64,000 bases of DNA from Nonomuraea montanisoli (lineage in GTDB: Bacteria > Actinomycetota > Actinomycetes > Streptosporangiales > Streptosporangiaceae): NCBI RefSeq assembly GCF_013363975.1, contig NZ_JABWGN010000003.1, positions 1 to 64,000 on the forward strand, in the 5' to 3' direction. Shown in pieces: positions 1-7,291 of the stretch. The translations under genes were made by a program, and so were the position numbers. How positions within the stretch are numbered: position 1 is the stretch's first letter; every line of letters begins with the position of its first letter. Below the pieces are notes generated by a model that was not told the DNA's origin, did no database searches, and worked only from the letters and a program-made list of their open reading frames with translations.

Positions 1-211
1 CCGCGGTGCGGTGCGGGGTCGTATGGGGCCGGCTGGAGCGGTCGTGCAAGCCCGCTTCGCCATGGTCGCGCCATCGACGTACCCACTTGTAGGCCGTGGG
101 CCGGGAGATGCCCATCTCGGCGGCCACATGCGCGACCGGGCGGCCGGACAGGACGCGGTGAACGAGCAGACGGCGACCATGAACGGTCAGCCGGGCGTTA
201 CGGTGGGACAC
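1..211 (-). CDS. IS481-family transposase, N-terminal fragment (cut by window edge)
   Basis: From a GTG at 211 the minus strand encodes a protein beginning MSHRNARLTVHGRR, followed by a helix-turn-helix segment containing GRPVAHVAAEMGIS and a basic stretch KWVRRWRDHG. This is the usual opening of actinobacterial IS481 transposases: a homeodomain-like HTH that precedes a DDE integrase core. Only about 70 residues are visible; the catalytic core lies beyond base 1. The frame is open to the window edge, so the gene may be intact. It is probably the only protein needed to move this element. Confidence 0.75.
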   Translation of the reverse strand, partial: MSHRNARLTVHGRRLLVHRVLSGRPVAHVAAEMGISRPTAYKWVRRWRDHGEAGLHDRSSRPHTTPHRTA

Positions 212-308
212 GAGGCCTCCGCGTGTGCTGCAGATTCGACACCTACACCACACCGGAGGCCTCTCCTATGATCAACCCCCACTGTTAACAACGTCCGTGA
301 TCAATACA
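1..308 (-). mobile_element. End of an IS481-family insertion sequence (partial)
   Basis: The terminal part of an insertion sequence reads leftward out of the window. It contains the start of an IS481-type transposase (positions 211 to 1) preceded by about 97 bases of non-coding end sequence. Read inward from the right on the minus strand, the probable terminal repeat begins at 308 with TGTATTGATCACGGACGTTG; many IS481 members begin with TGT. The other end lies outside the window, so the pairing of terminal repeats and a target duplication cannot be checked. The boundary is inferred. Confidence 0.65.
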
Positions 309-339
309 TCTAGCAGGCGGTCGTCCCCTGGCGGGCGCG

Positions 340-378
340 CTCACGCTCGGCCGCCTCACGCTCGGCCGCCTCACGCCG
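340..378. repeat. 15-bp tandem repeat, two full copies and part of a third
   Basis: The unit CTCACGCTCGGCCGC occurs at 340-354 and 355-369, and CTCACGCCG begins a third copy at 370. It sits between the insertion-sequence end and the stop codon of the broken ORF at 382-665. Confidence 0.8.
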
Positions 379-381
379 CAG

Positions 382-665
382 TCACCGGACCAGCTCCAGG
401 GACTCGCGCGCCGCCATGAGCTCATCCCCGGAGACCGAGCCCGCGCCCCGGTTCCAGGGGCTGTTCCACTCCTTCTCCAGCGAGCGGAGGTCGGCGGCGT
501 GTTCCTCGTGCAGGACCGCGAGCATGGAGCCGCCGCAGCGCGCCGCCTCGCCCAGCAGGTCGAGGGACCACAGCCCCGCGTCGACGACGACGAAGAGCTC
601 CTCGGGGAACGTGGGCCCGCACCCGCACCTCCTCGGCCGCCACCGAAGGGCCCGGCGGTCGTCAC
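382..665 (-). pseudogene. Frameshifted small ORF of unknown function
   Basis: The minus strand carries coding-like sequence split across frames. From about 643 the frame with GC-rich third positions reads VAAEEVRVRAHVP. The coding signal then moves by one base at a CCCC run (near 603) into EELFVVVDAGLWSLDLLGEA and continues to a TGA at 384-382. A ribosome binding site (GAAGGAG) lies just before a GTG at 665, in a third frame, which suggests a second one-base shift in a GGGCCC run. No known family was recognised. Either this is a decaying gene next to an insertion-sequence end, or two homopolymer sequencing errors hide an intact protein of about 95 residues. It follows the HerA-like gene on the same strand. 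Confidence 0.55.
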
Positions 666-740
666 CGCTCCTTCGGGAGAGCGCGACGGGCGCCCTTCGT
701 GATCTTTCGCCGAGCGTACGTCACGATGCGAGGCAGGGGT

Positions 741-2276
741 TCAGCGTCGCCCGCGGCGGGCCGTGCCGAAGAGGGATCGGGTGATCTCCCGGCCGAACGC
801 GGACGCCGCCGACCGCGCCATGGAGCGGAACTCCTTCGACTCCAGCACGCTCTCCAGCATCGACGGTTCGGCCTCCGGCTCCTCGCGGGTCTCCCGCTCG
901 CGAGGGGCCTCGGCGGGGGTGGGAGCCTCGGCGGGTGTGGGAGCCTCGGCGGGCGGCGGGGCGGCCAGCTTCGCCGACAGCATCTCGTACGCCGAATCCC
1001 GGTCCACCGCCGTGCCGTACTTCCGCTGGAGCGGCGAGGCGGCGATGACACCCGCGATCGCGTCCGGGCTGGACGGCGCCATGAGCGTGCGAGGGGCGCG
1101 CAGGCGCGTCCAGGCGACCGGCGTCGGCGCGCCCGTCTCCGACAGGACCGTGACGACGGCCTCGCCGATGCCGAGCTCGGTGAGCAGCCGCTCCAGGTCG
1201 TAGGCGGAGGCGGGGAAGGTGGAGACGGTGGACCTGAGCGCCTTGGCGTCCTGCGGGGTGAAGGCGCGCAGGGCGTGCTGCACGCGCGCCCCGAGCTGGG
1301 CGAGCACGTCGGCCGGCACGTCGTTGGGCGTCTGGGTGACGAAGAAGACGCCCACGCCCTTCGACCGGATGAGCCGCACGGTCTGCGCGATCGACTGCAG
1401 GAACGCCTTGGACGCGTCGTCGAACAGCAGATGCGCCTCGTCGAAGAAGAACACGAGCTTCGGCTTGTCGAGGTCGCCCACCTCGGGGAGCTCGTGGAAG
1501 AGGTCGGCGAGCAGCCACATCAGGAAGGTGGAGAAGAGCTGCGGCCGGTCCTGCACGGCGGGCAGTTCGAGGATGGAGACCATGCCCTGGCCGTCCGGCG
1601 TCACCCGGAGCAGGTCGTGCACGTCGAACTCCGGCTCGCCGAAGAACGCGTCGGCGCCCTGCGCCTCGAAGTTGGTCAGGGCGCGCAGGATGACCCCGGC
1701 CGTGGCCGCCGAGAGCCCGCCGATCCCGCTCAGCGCCTCGGGTGTGCCGGTCAGGTACCGGATGACCGCGATGAGGTCCTTGAGGTCGAGCAGCGGCATG
1801 CCGTTCTTGTCGGCGAAATAGAAGATCAGCCCGAGTGACGACTCCTGCGTCTCGTTGAGCCCGAGGACCTTGGCCAGCAGCGTCGGTCCGAAGGCCGTCA
1901 TCGTGGCGCGGATCGGGACGCCGGACCCCAGCCCGCCCAGGCAGTAGAACTCCGCCGGGCACGCCGCCGGCGACCAGGTCTGCCCGACCTCGGCGGCTCG
2001 CCGGGTGACCCGGTCGGAGGCGGCGCCCGGCGAGGCCAGCCCCGACAGGTCGCCCTTGACGTCGGCGAGGAAGACCGGGACTCCCTGGGCCGCGAGCTGC
2101 TCCGCCATGAGCTGGAGGGTCTTGGTCTTGCCGGTCCCGGTGGCGCCGGCCACCAGCCCGTGCCGGTTGAGCATGCTGAGGGGGATCCGGATCGGCTCCG
2201 AGGGGTCGGCGGTGCCGTCCTCGCGCACCAGGGCCCCGAGCTCCAGCGCCGGTCCCTCGAAGTCGTACCCCTTCAT
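741..2276 (-). CDS. HerA/DUF853-family ATPase
   Basis: This 511-residue protein belongs to the helicase HerA-like DUF853 family (YjgR type) of FtsK/HerA-related ATPases. The Walker A motif GATGTGKT lies at residues 44-51. A Walker B motif LVFFFDEAHLL centres on Asp279. A conserved LADVKGDLSGLA segment follows the P-loop. Family members are cytosolic ATPases of unproven substrate, presumed to act on DNA. Near the C-terminus are three copies of a Pro/Thr/Glu/Ala unit (PAEAPT) that look like a flexible linker. The last about 40 residues (SMLESVLESKEFRSMARS) form the conserved tail. The ATG at 2276 is preceded by GAGAGGGG. The family assignment is strong; the cellular role is unknown. Confidence 0.9.
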   Translation of the reverse strand: MKGYDFEGPALELGALVREDGTADPSEPIRIPLSMLNRHGLVAGATGTGKTKTLQLMAEQLAAQGVPVFLADVKGDLSGLASPGAASDRVTRRAAEVGQTWSPAACPAEFYCLGGLGSGVPIRATMTAFGPTLLAKVLGLNETQESSLGLIFYFADKNGMPLLDLKDLIAVIRYLTGTPEALSGIGGLSAATAGVILRALTNFEAQGADAFFGEPEFDVHDLLRVTPDGQGMVSILELPAVQDRPQLFSTFLMWLLADLFHELPEVGDLDKPKLVFFFDEAHLLFDDASKAFLQSIAQTVRLIRSKGVGVFFVTQTPNDVPADVLAQLGARVQHALRAFTPQDAKALRSTVSTFPASAYDLERLLTELGIGEAVVTVLSETGAPTPVAWTRLRAPRTLMAPSSPDAIAGVIAASPLQRKYGTAVDRDSAYEMLSAKLAAPPPAEAPTPAEAPTPAEAPRERETREEPEAEPSMLESVLESKEFRSMARSAASAFGREITRSLFGTARRGRR

Positions 2277-2295
2277 CGCTGGTTCCGCCCCTCTC

Positions 2296-2862
2296 TCACG
2301 CCGAGGCGGAGCCGCAATCGTCGCTGAGATAGGCCAGTGCGGCGTCCCCCAGCCTGCTCCATTCCTGGGAGCTGGGATCGTTGAGGTAATTCACGCCTTC
2401 CAGGAGGACGCCCGCGGCGAGTGTCCGGCAGCAGGCGCGCCGCTGGTCGCTGCCGTCCCCGGCCCCGTTGTCGAGCGCGTATCCGACGGTGATGAGGGAA
2501 TCGGCCAGGGCCGCCCAGTTCTGCGTGAGCTGGGTGAAGTCCGGATTACCGGTGGAGTCGCTCTCGTGGATGACGAAGTGCCCGGCCTGCCCGACCTCCT
2601 GGCCCACGACCTCGTAGCCGTACTCGGACGACGCCGAGATGCTGCCCTTGAAGGTCACCTGCTCGGCCCCCGCGGCCAGGTCCAGCTCGATGCCGCCCGA
2701 GAATCCCGCCGTCAGCCTGCCGGCCTCCTTCCCGTCGTCGCTGAAGCCGGAGACGACGAGTCCGGAGTCGCTGTCGGAGATCGTGCACCAGGAGATGCCG
2801 GTGGCGTCCAGGAACTGCGGGGGCGAGGGCACGATGATCAGTGGATCGGCGTTCTGGCCCAC
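2296..2862 (-). CDS. Hypothetical protein
   Basis: A protein of about 188 residues with no recognised family. The chosen GTG at 2862 has GAAGGGA eight bases upstream. The open frame extends to a GTG at 2928, but that start has a weaker site. The sequence is acidic, lacks a clear signal peptide or membrane segment, and looks like a small beta-rich domain (repeated Gly/Ser turns such as GFSDDGKEAGRLTAGFSGG) followed by a helical C-terminal part with a CCRTLAAG segment. It lies 20 bases upstream of the HerA-like ATPase gene on the same strand and may be co-transcribed with it. Confidence 0.6.
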   Translation of the reverse strand: MGQNADPLIIVPSPPQFLDATGISWCTISDSDSGLVVSGFSDDGKEAGRLTAGFSGGIELDLAAGAEQVTFKGSISASSEYGYEVVGQEVGQAGHFVIHESDSTGNPDFTQLTQNWAALADSLITVGYALDNGAGDGSDQRRACCRTLAAGVLLEGVNYLNDPSSQEWSRLGDAALAYLSDDCGSASA

Positions 2863-2979
2863 GGCGGCATTCCCTTCAGGCGTGCGTGGCTGCGCCGGGA
2901 ATCCTCCCCTCGCCCTGTCCGCCGACACGGGAAGGCGAATAAAATGCGCGCCTGCTCATGTTCTCTCCCGTGGTGATCG

Positions 2980-4044
2980 TCAGGCGGCCAGGTTCAGGGC
3001 CCTGGCCACCTCTCCCGTGGCGGCCGCCGTCCGCAGGGAGGTGTAGCCGTCCCGCAGGGAGGCGTCCGGATCCTTGAGGCCGTCGCCGCTGAGCGTGACG
3101 ACGACGCGCGAGCCCGCGGGGACGTTGCCCCGCTCGTGCTGGTCGAGGAGGCCGGCGACGCCCGCGGCGGAGGCGGGCTCGGCGAAGACGCCGTCGTGGC
3201 GGGCGATCATGCGGTACGCGTCGAAGATCTGCTCGTCGGTCACCGCCGCGATCAGGCCGCCGGACTCGTCGCGGGCCGCGACGGCGCCGTCCCAGGTGGC
3301 GGGGTTGCCGACGCGGATGGCGCTGGCGGCCGTGGCGGGCTCGGCGACGGGCGCGCCCGTGACGAGGGGGGCGGCGCCGGCCGCCTGGAAGCCCCACAGG
3401 CGCGGGACACGGGTGGCCGGGCCTTCGGCGGCGTAGGTCCGGTAGCCGTGCCAGGTGGCGGTGATGTTGCCGCCGTTGCCCACCGGCAGGCAGTGGAGGT
3501 CGGGCGCGTCGCCGAGGGCGTCCACGATCTCGTACGCCACCGTCCGCTGCCCGGCGAGCCGCAGCTCGTTCCGTACCGAGTTGACCAGTGCGACGGGGTG
3601 GTGGGCGGCCAGGTCGCGGGCCACGCGCAGGCAGTCGTCGAAGGTGCCGTCGATCTCCACGATGCGCGCCCCGTACCGGACGGCCTGGCCGAGCTTGCCG
3701 AGCGCGACGGCGCCGCGCGGGATGAGGACGGCGGCGGCGAGCCCGGCGCGGGCGGCGTAGGCGGCGGCCGAGGCGCTGGTGTTGCCGGTGGAGGCGCAGA
3801 TGACGAGTTCGGCGCCCGCCTGGGCGGCCCGGCTGACCGCGATGGTCATGCCGCGGTCCTTGAACGATCCCGTCGGGTTGGCGCCCTCGACCTTCAGCCA
3901 CACGTCGCAGCCGGTCAGCTCCGAGAGGCGGGCGGAGCGGAGCAGCGGCGTGTTGCCCTCGTGGAGGGAGACGGAGGGGGTGTCGTCGGTGACGGGCAGC
4001 CAGCGCCGGTACGCGCTGTCGATCAGGCCATGCCAGGTGCTCAT
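2980..4044 (-). CDS. thrC: Threonine synthase
   Basis: A 354-residue PLP enzyme that converts O-phosphohomoserine to threonine. It has the fold-type II core: substrate-loop region [12 protein letters not shown] lysine in PTGSFKDRG (Lys62), and phosphate-binding loop PVGNGGNI. Its length fits the short bacterial and archaeal form. The open frame extends to 4101, but the ATG at 4044 gives the standard N-terminus ([16 protein letters not shown]) and leaves room for a promoter facing the divergent regulator at 4110. No strong ribosome binding site precedes it. Family threonine synthases act in the cytoplasm, last step of the aspartate-to-threonine branch; here the gene is not with hom or thrB. 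This may be a second paralogue. Confidence 0.9.
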   Translation of the reverse strand: MSTWHGLIDSAYRRWLPVTDDTPSVSLHEGNTPLLRSARLSELTGCDVWLKVEGANPTGSFKDRGMTIAVSRAAQAGAELVICASTGNTSASAAAYAARAGLAAAVLIPRGAVALGKLGQAVRYGARIVEIDGTFDDCLRVARDLAAHHPVALVNSVRNELRLAGQRTVAYEIVDALGDAPDLHCLPVGNGGNITATWHGYRTYAAEGPATRVPRLWGFQAAGAAPLVTGAPVAEPATAASAIRVGNPATWDGAVAARDESGGLIAAVTDEQIFDAYRMIARHDGVFAEPASAAGVAGLLDQHERGNVPAGSRVVVTLSGDGLKDPDASLRDGYTSLRTAAATGEVARALNLAA

Positions 4045-4061
4045 GCCCCGGACCATAACAT

Positions 4062-4102
4062 TCGTTTCGCACATGCGGTCAAATCCGAAACGATGTAACA
4101 TC
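4062..4102. promoter_or_regulatory. Divergent regulatory region with inverted repeats
   Basis: The 65 bases between thrC and the RpiR-type gene contain the inverted pair TCGTTTCG (4062-4069) and CGAAACGA (4086-4093). An overlapping smaller palindrome, GATGTAACATC, lies at 4092-4102. Position and symmetry suit an operator for the divergent MurR/RpiR protein. No binding data are available. Confidence 0.5.
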
Positions 4103-4109
4103 TGTCAAC

Positions 4110-4943
4110 ATGGAGCCCGATACGCTGGCGGCCCGCCTCGGCGCGGTCTATCCCGAGCTTCCCCCTGGCGAACGGGCGATCGCCCGGGTGATCCTCGACG
4201 ACTACCCGTTCGCGGCGCTCGGCTCGCTGCGTTCGCTCGCCGAGCGCGCCGGTGTGAGCCCGCCGACCGCCTCCCGGCTGGTCGGGCGGCTCGGGTTCGC
4301 CGGCTTCGCCGACTTCCAGGCAGCGGTACGGGCGGGCGCCCGCGAGGCGGACCGGTCACGGCTGCGGGAGTTCGTCACCCGGCCGCCCGACACCGGTCAG
4401 GCGGCCGAGGACCTGCGCTCCGGACTGGAGGGCACGCTGGCCGCGGTGACCGGGCCCCTGCTGGACGCGGTCGCCGCGCGACTGGCCGAGGCCCGGGGGG
4501 TGTGGGCGCTGGGCGGGCCGCTGAGCGAGCTGGCCGCCGACTACCTGGTACGCCAGCTCGCCGGTCTCCGCCCCGGGGCGCGCCGCGTGCCCGAGACGCC
4601 GCCCGCGCGCGCCCGGGCCCTGCTCGACCTCGGGCCGTCCGACGTGGTCGTCGCCTACGACTTCCGCCGCTACTCCCCCGGCACGGCCAGGTTCGTCCGG
4701 GCCGCGCGCGGACGCGGGGCACGGCTGATCCTGGTGACGGACGCGTGGGAGTCGCCGCTGGCCGACGAGGCCGAGGTTCTGGTACGGCTGCCGCGCGAGG
4801 CGGCCGGGCCGATCGCGCCCCTCACCCACGAGATCGCGGTCACGGAGCTCGTCCTCGTCGCCACGGCCGCCCGCCTCGACGCCGCCCAGCGGCTCGCCGA
4901 CCTCGACGCCCTCACGCGCGAACTCTCATCAGACCCCTCGTGA
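4110..4943 (+). CDS. MurR/RpiR-family transcriptional regulator
   Basis: A 277-residue regulator. The N-terminal about 80 residues form the RpiR HTH_6 domain (LPPGERAIARVILDDYP, then the helix-turn-helix around SLAERAGVSPPTASRLVGRLGFAGFADFQ). Residues from about 105 form a SIS-type sugar-isomerase domain with a VVVAYDFRRYSPGTARFVRAA segment. SIS domains in this family usually bind phosphosugars or related phosphorylated ligands. The ATG has no clear ribosome binding site, so the message may be leaderless. Divergence from thrC suggests it controls that gene as well as itself; the ligand is unknown. Confidence 0.85.
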   Translation: MEPDTLAARLGAVYPELPPGERAIARVILDDYPFAALGSLRSLAERAGVSPPTASRLVGRLGFAGFADFQAAVRAGAREADRSRLREFVTRPPDTGQAAEDLRSGLEGTLAAVTGPLLDAVAARLAEARGVWALGGPLSELAADYLVRQLAGLRPGARRVPETPPARARALLDLGPSDVVVAYDFRRYSPGTARFVRAARGRGARLILVTDAWESPLADEAEVLVRLPREAAGPIAPLTHEIAVTELVLVATAARLDAAQRLADLDALTRELSSDPS

Positions 4944-5020
4944 GACCCGGCGTCCGGGCGCGCCCGAACGCCCCTGCGAGGGCGGCTCCTCCTGAGGACG
5001 GGCGTCTCTCTTCGGAGCGC

Positions 5021-5064
5021 GGCTCTCCCTCCCCGAATCGGAGGTTCCCTTTTGAGGGAGAGCC
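5021..5064. terminator. Stem-loop between convergent genes
   Basis: GGCTCTCCCTC (5021-5031) and GAGGGAGAGCC (5054-5064) form a perfect 11-bp stem with a 22-base loop. It lies between the end of the RpiR-type gene and the end of the minus-strand gene at 5102. It could end transcription from both sides. There is no U tract, which is common in high-GC actinobacteria. Confidence 0.6.
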
Positions 5065-5101
5065 ACGCCCGTGAGACCTCTCGCGAGGGACGCGGACGGC
5101 C

Positions 5102-5698
5102 TCAGGTGGCCGCGACGACCCTGGCCTGCACCACCTGGCCGAGCTTGTCCAGCTCGATCAGCGTCGTCACCAGGTCGCTCCCGCCCCCGCCCGGCGCGCC
5201 GGCCCAGCTCACCGTGACATAGTGGCCCATGGCGCGTACCGTGGCCCGGCTGTGGGCGGCGTCGAGGGACACCGCCGGCCGGACGAACCCGTCCCTGCCC
5301 AGCGCCGTCACCAGGGCGTCGGCGGCGCGCCCGTCGGCCAGGTTGAAGATGACGAACTGGCCCGCGCCCCCCGCCGGCCCCTCGTACGTGGCCCGCAACG
5401 CCTGCGTGCAGCCGGCGGCCGAGGCGCCCCACAGCGCGTCCTCGCAGCCGTCGAGCTGCTCGGCCGACACCCGCCGCAGCGGGCCCAGCGTGGCGGTGCC
5501 GCCGGTGAAGACCTCGTCGACCGTCAGCGGCCGGGAGTCGGCCTGGCGGGTGTCGATGAGGGAGTAGAGGGCGGAGGTGCGTTCGCTGCGGAGCGCGGCC
5601 GGCCGGGGCTCGTCGCCGCCGAGCCAGAACCACGCCCCGGCGGCGGCCGCCGCGAGCCCGGCCACGGCCGCCAGCGCGACGATGAGACGGCGCGGCAT
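5102..5698 (-). CDS. Membrane-anchored hypothetical protein, paralogue of the upstream gene
   Basis: A 198-residue protein with one N-terminal hydrophobic segment (LIVALAAVAGLAAAAAGAWFW) and an extracytoplasmic domain. The domain shares a plan with the C-terminal part of the gene at 5775-6590: a LT(V/D)xEVF segment, a Cys-containing region (DGCEDALWGASAAGCTQALRATY), a QFVIFNLADGRAADALV segment and a GHYVxxxWAG segment. Two Cys residues may form a disulfide. The ATG at 5698 has AGGAG upstream. It is the last gene of an operon that starts at lgt. The function is unknown. Confidence 0.7.
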   Translation of the reverse strand: MPRRLIVALAAVAGLAAAAAGAWFWLGGDEPRPAALRSERTSALYSLIDTRQADSRPLTVDEVFTGGTATLGPLRRVSAEQLDGCEDALWGASAAGCTQALRATYEGPAGGAGQFVIFNLADGRAADALVTALGRDGFVRPAVSLDAAHSRATVRAMGHYVTVSWAGAPGGGGSDLVTTLIELDKLGQVVQARVVAAT

Positions 5699-5716
5699 CA
5701 GGTCTGCGCTCCTGTC

Positions 5717-5791
5717 ATGGTGGCGGTCGACGGCATGAGGACTCCGGTCCCGCGGATGGTGGCGGTCGGCGGCATCAGGACTTCGGTCCCG
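5717..5791. repeat. 39-bp-period tandem duplication across a gene junction
   Basis: Two 36-base copies with about 90% identity (5717-5752 and 5756-5791) span the stop codon of the gene at 5775-6590 and the spacer before the gene at 5102-5698. Each copy contains ATGGTGGCGGTCG and ends in CGGTCCCG. One copy encodes the last residues and stop of the upstream gene. The other is non-coding spacer, which suggests a recent local duplication that lengthened the gap. Confidence 0.8.
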
Positions 5792-6590
5792 TGATCGTGA
5801 CGACCCGGCGGTAGACGGCCTTCTCGGCGCCGCGCAGCGTCAGCGCGAGCCCCACGAAGTCGTCCCGGGCGGTCGGCTCCGACCCGTCGGCCCTGCCCAG
5901 CCACACCAGGCCGACGTAGTGGCCGAGCGCGTAGCCGGCGCCCTCGGAGTAGCCGCCCCGGGGGAACGTTGCCGAGCCCGCGGGCAGCGCCTGCACCCAG
6001 CCGCCCCGGTAGCCGAGCTTCAGCGACTCCACGAGGTCGGCGGCGGCCTGGCCGTCGCGCAGGTTGAGCAGGGTGTACTGGCCGATGTAACGGCCGTCGG
6101 AGCTGGTGTAGAAGCCGCGGGCGGCCTGGCTGCACTCGGCGTCGGCGACCTTGGCGCGCAGTTCCTCGCCCCATACGGCGGCCGAGCAGTCGGCGTCGAT
6201 CTGCCGGGCGGCGAGCTTGAGCGTGAGCTTCTTGTCGCCGGTGAGGGTCTTCTGGGCGAAGACCTCCTTGTCTGTGAGCGGCTTGGCGTCCTTGGCCCGG
6301 TCGAGGACGGGCTCGAACAGCTTCGGCGAGGACCAGCCGTTGTAGGTGGCGGGCAGCACGGCATTGCCGCCGACCGTGCCGCCGGCCTCGCGGTCGGGGG
6401 TGAAGCTGCCCAGCGAGGCGATGGCGAACACGAGGCCGCAGGCGCCGGCGACGACGCCGATGACCGTGGCGACGATCACGATGAGCTTCTGGCGGTTCGG
6501 TGCCACCCCGAGGTCGGTGAGCACGGGGAACTGCCAGTCCGAACGCGGGGGACGGCGCCGCTTGCGCGGCGCCTGCCTGGTGGTGGTCAC
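5775..6590 (-). CDS. Membrane-anchored hypothetical protein
   Basis: A 271-residue protein: a basic cytoplasmic N-terminus (RQAPRKRRRPPRSDWQ), one membrane segment (LIVIVATVIGVVAGACGLVFAIASLG) and a domain of about 200 residues outside the membrane. The domain contains LTDKEVF, two Cys-bearing helices (DADCSAAVWG, ADAECSQAARGFY), QYTLLNLRDGQAAADLVESL and GHYVGLVWLG. The same blocks occur in the next gene (5102-5698), so the two are paralogues. The GTG at 6590 overlaps the stop of the VIT gene by four bases (GTGA), which implies translational coupling. No family name was recognised. Confidence 0.75.
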   Translation of the reverse strand: MTTTRQAPRKRRRPPRSDWQFPVLTDLGVAPNRQKLIVIVATVIGVVAGACGLVFAIASLGSFTPDREAGGTVGGNAVLPATYNGWSSPKLFEPVLDRAKDAKPLTDKEVFAQKTLTGDKKLTLKLAARQIDADCSAAVWGEELRAKVADAECSQAARGFYTSSDGRYIGQYTLLNLRDGQAAADLVESLKLGYRGGWVQALPAGSATFPRGGYSEGAGYALGHYVGLVWLGRADGSEPTARDDFVGLALTLRGAEKAVYRRVVTITGPKS

Positions 6591-7291
6591 AGGCCGGACG
6601 CTCCGATCAGGTTGCCCAGGGCGAAGGTGAGCGCGGCGGCCAGGGCGCCCACGAGGAGCTGGCGCAGGCCGGAGAACCACCAGCTGCGGGCCGTCACCGT
6701 GGACACCAGGGCGCCCGCGGCGAACAGTGACACGCAGGACACCACGGCCGACAGCACCAGGCTCGTGGCGCCGAGCAGGTAGGGCACGAGCGGCAGGAGC
6801 GCGCCGGCCGCGAACGACAGGAACGACGAGACGGCCGCCAGCCTGGGCGAGGGCAGGGAGTGGGGGTCGACGCCGAGCTCGTTCTGGGAGTGCACCTCCA
6901 GGGCGCGCTCGGGGTCGCGGGAGATCTGGGCGGCCACCTCGGCCGCGGTCTCGGGCAGGACGCCCTTGTCGACGAGGGCCTGGGCCAGCTCGTCCTGCTC
7001 CGCCTCGGGATTGCGCTGCAGCTCGCGGCGTTCGACGGCGATCTCGGCCAGGGCCAGCTCGCGCTGGCTGGCCACCGACACGTACTCGCCGCCGGCCATG
7101 GAGAACGCGCCCGCCGCCAGGCCCGCGCCGCCGGCCAGCAGCACGACCTTGGCGTCGGGGGTGCCGCCGGCGACACCGGCGATGAGCGCGAAGTTGGACA
7201 CCAGCCCGTCCATCGCGCCGAACACCGACGGCCGCAGCCAGCCGCCGGTGACGTCGCGATGCTGGTGGTGGATCTCCGCGCGTCCGGTCAT
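6587..7291 (-). CDS. VIT1/CCC1-family transporter
   Basis: A 234-residue membrane protein of the vacuolar iron/manganese transporter family. The signature FGAMDGLVSNFALIAGVAGG opens the first membrane segment. The second segment ends in AGGEYVSVASQREL, followed by a long acidic helical loop (about residues 85-140) that in this family carries metal-binding acidic residues. Three further hydrophobic segments complete the usual five. It probably moves Fe(II) or Mn(II) across the cytoplasmic membrane. The ATG overlaps the lgt stop (ATGA) and its own stop overlaps the next start (GTGA), so it is the middle of a translationally coupled operon. Confidence 0.88.
   Translation of the reverse strand: MTGRAEIHHQHRDVTGGWLRPSVFGAMDGLVSNFALIAGVAGGTPDAKVVLLAGGAGLAAGAFSMAGGEYVSVASQRELALAEIAVERRELQRNPEAEQDELAQALVDKGVLPETAAEVAAQISRDPERALEVHSQNELGVDPHSLPSPRLAAVSSFLSFAAGALLPLVPYLLGATSLVLSAVVSCVSLFAAGALVSTVTARSWWFSGLRQLLVGALAAALTFALGNLIGASGL

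Noticed and set aside
699..1838. Long plus-strand ORF (379 codons) opposite the HerA-like gene
   Set aside because: It is a shadow frame. Its translation is a run of Arg/Gly/Glu/His without domain character, and the opposite strand encodes a clear ATPase with Walker motifs.
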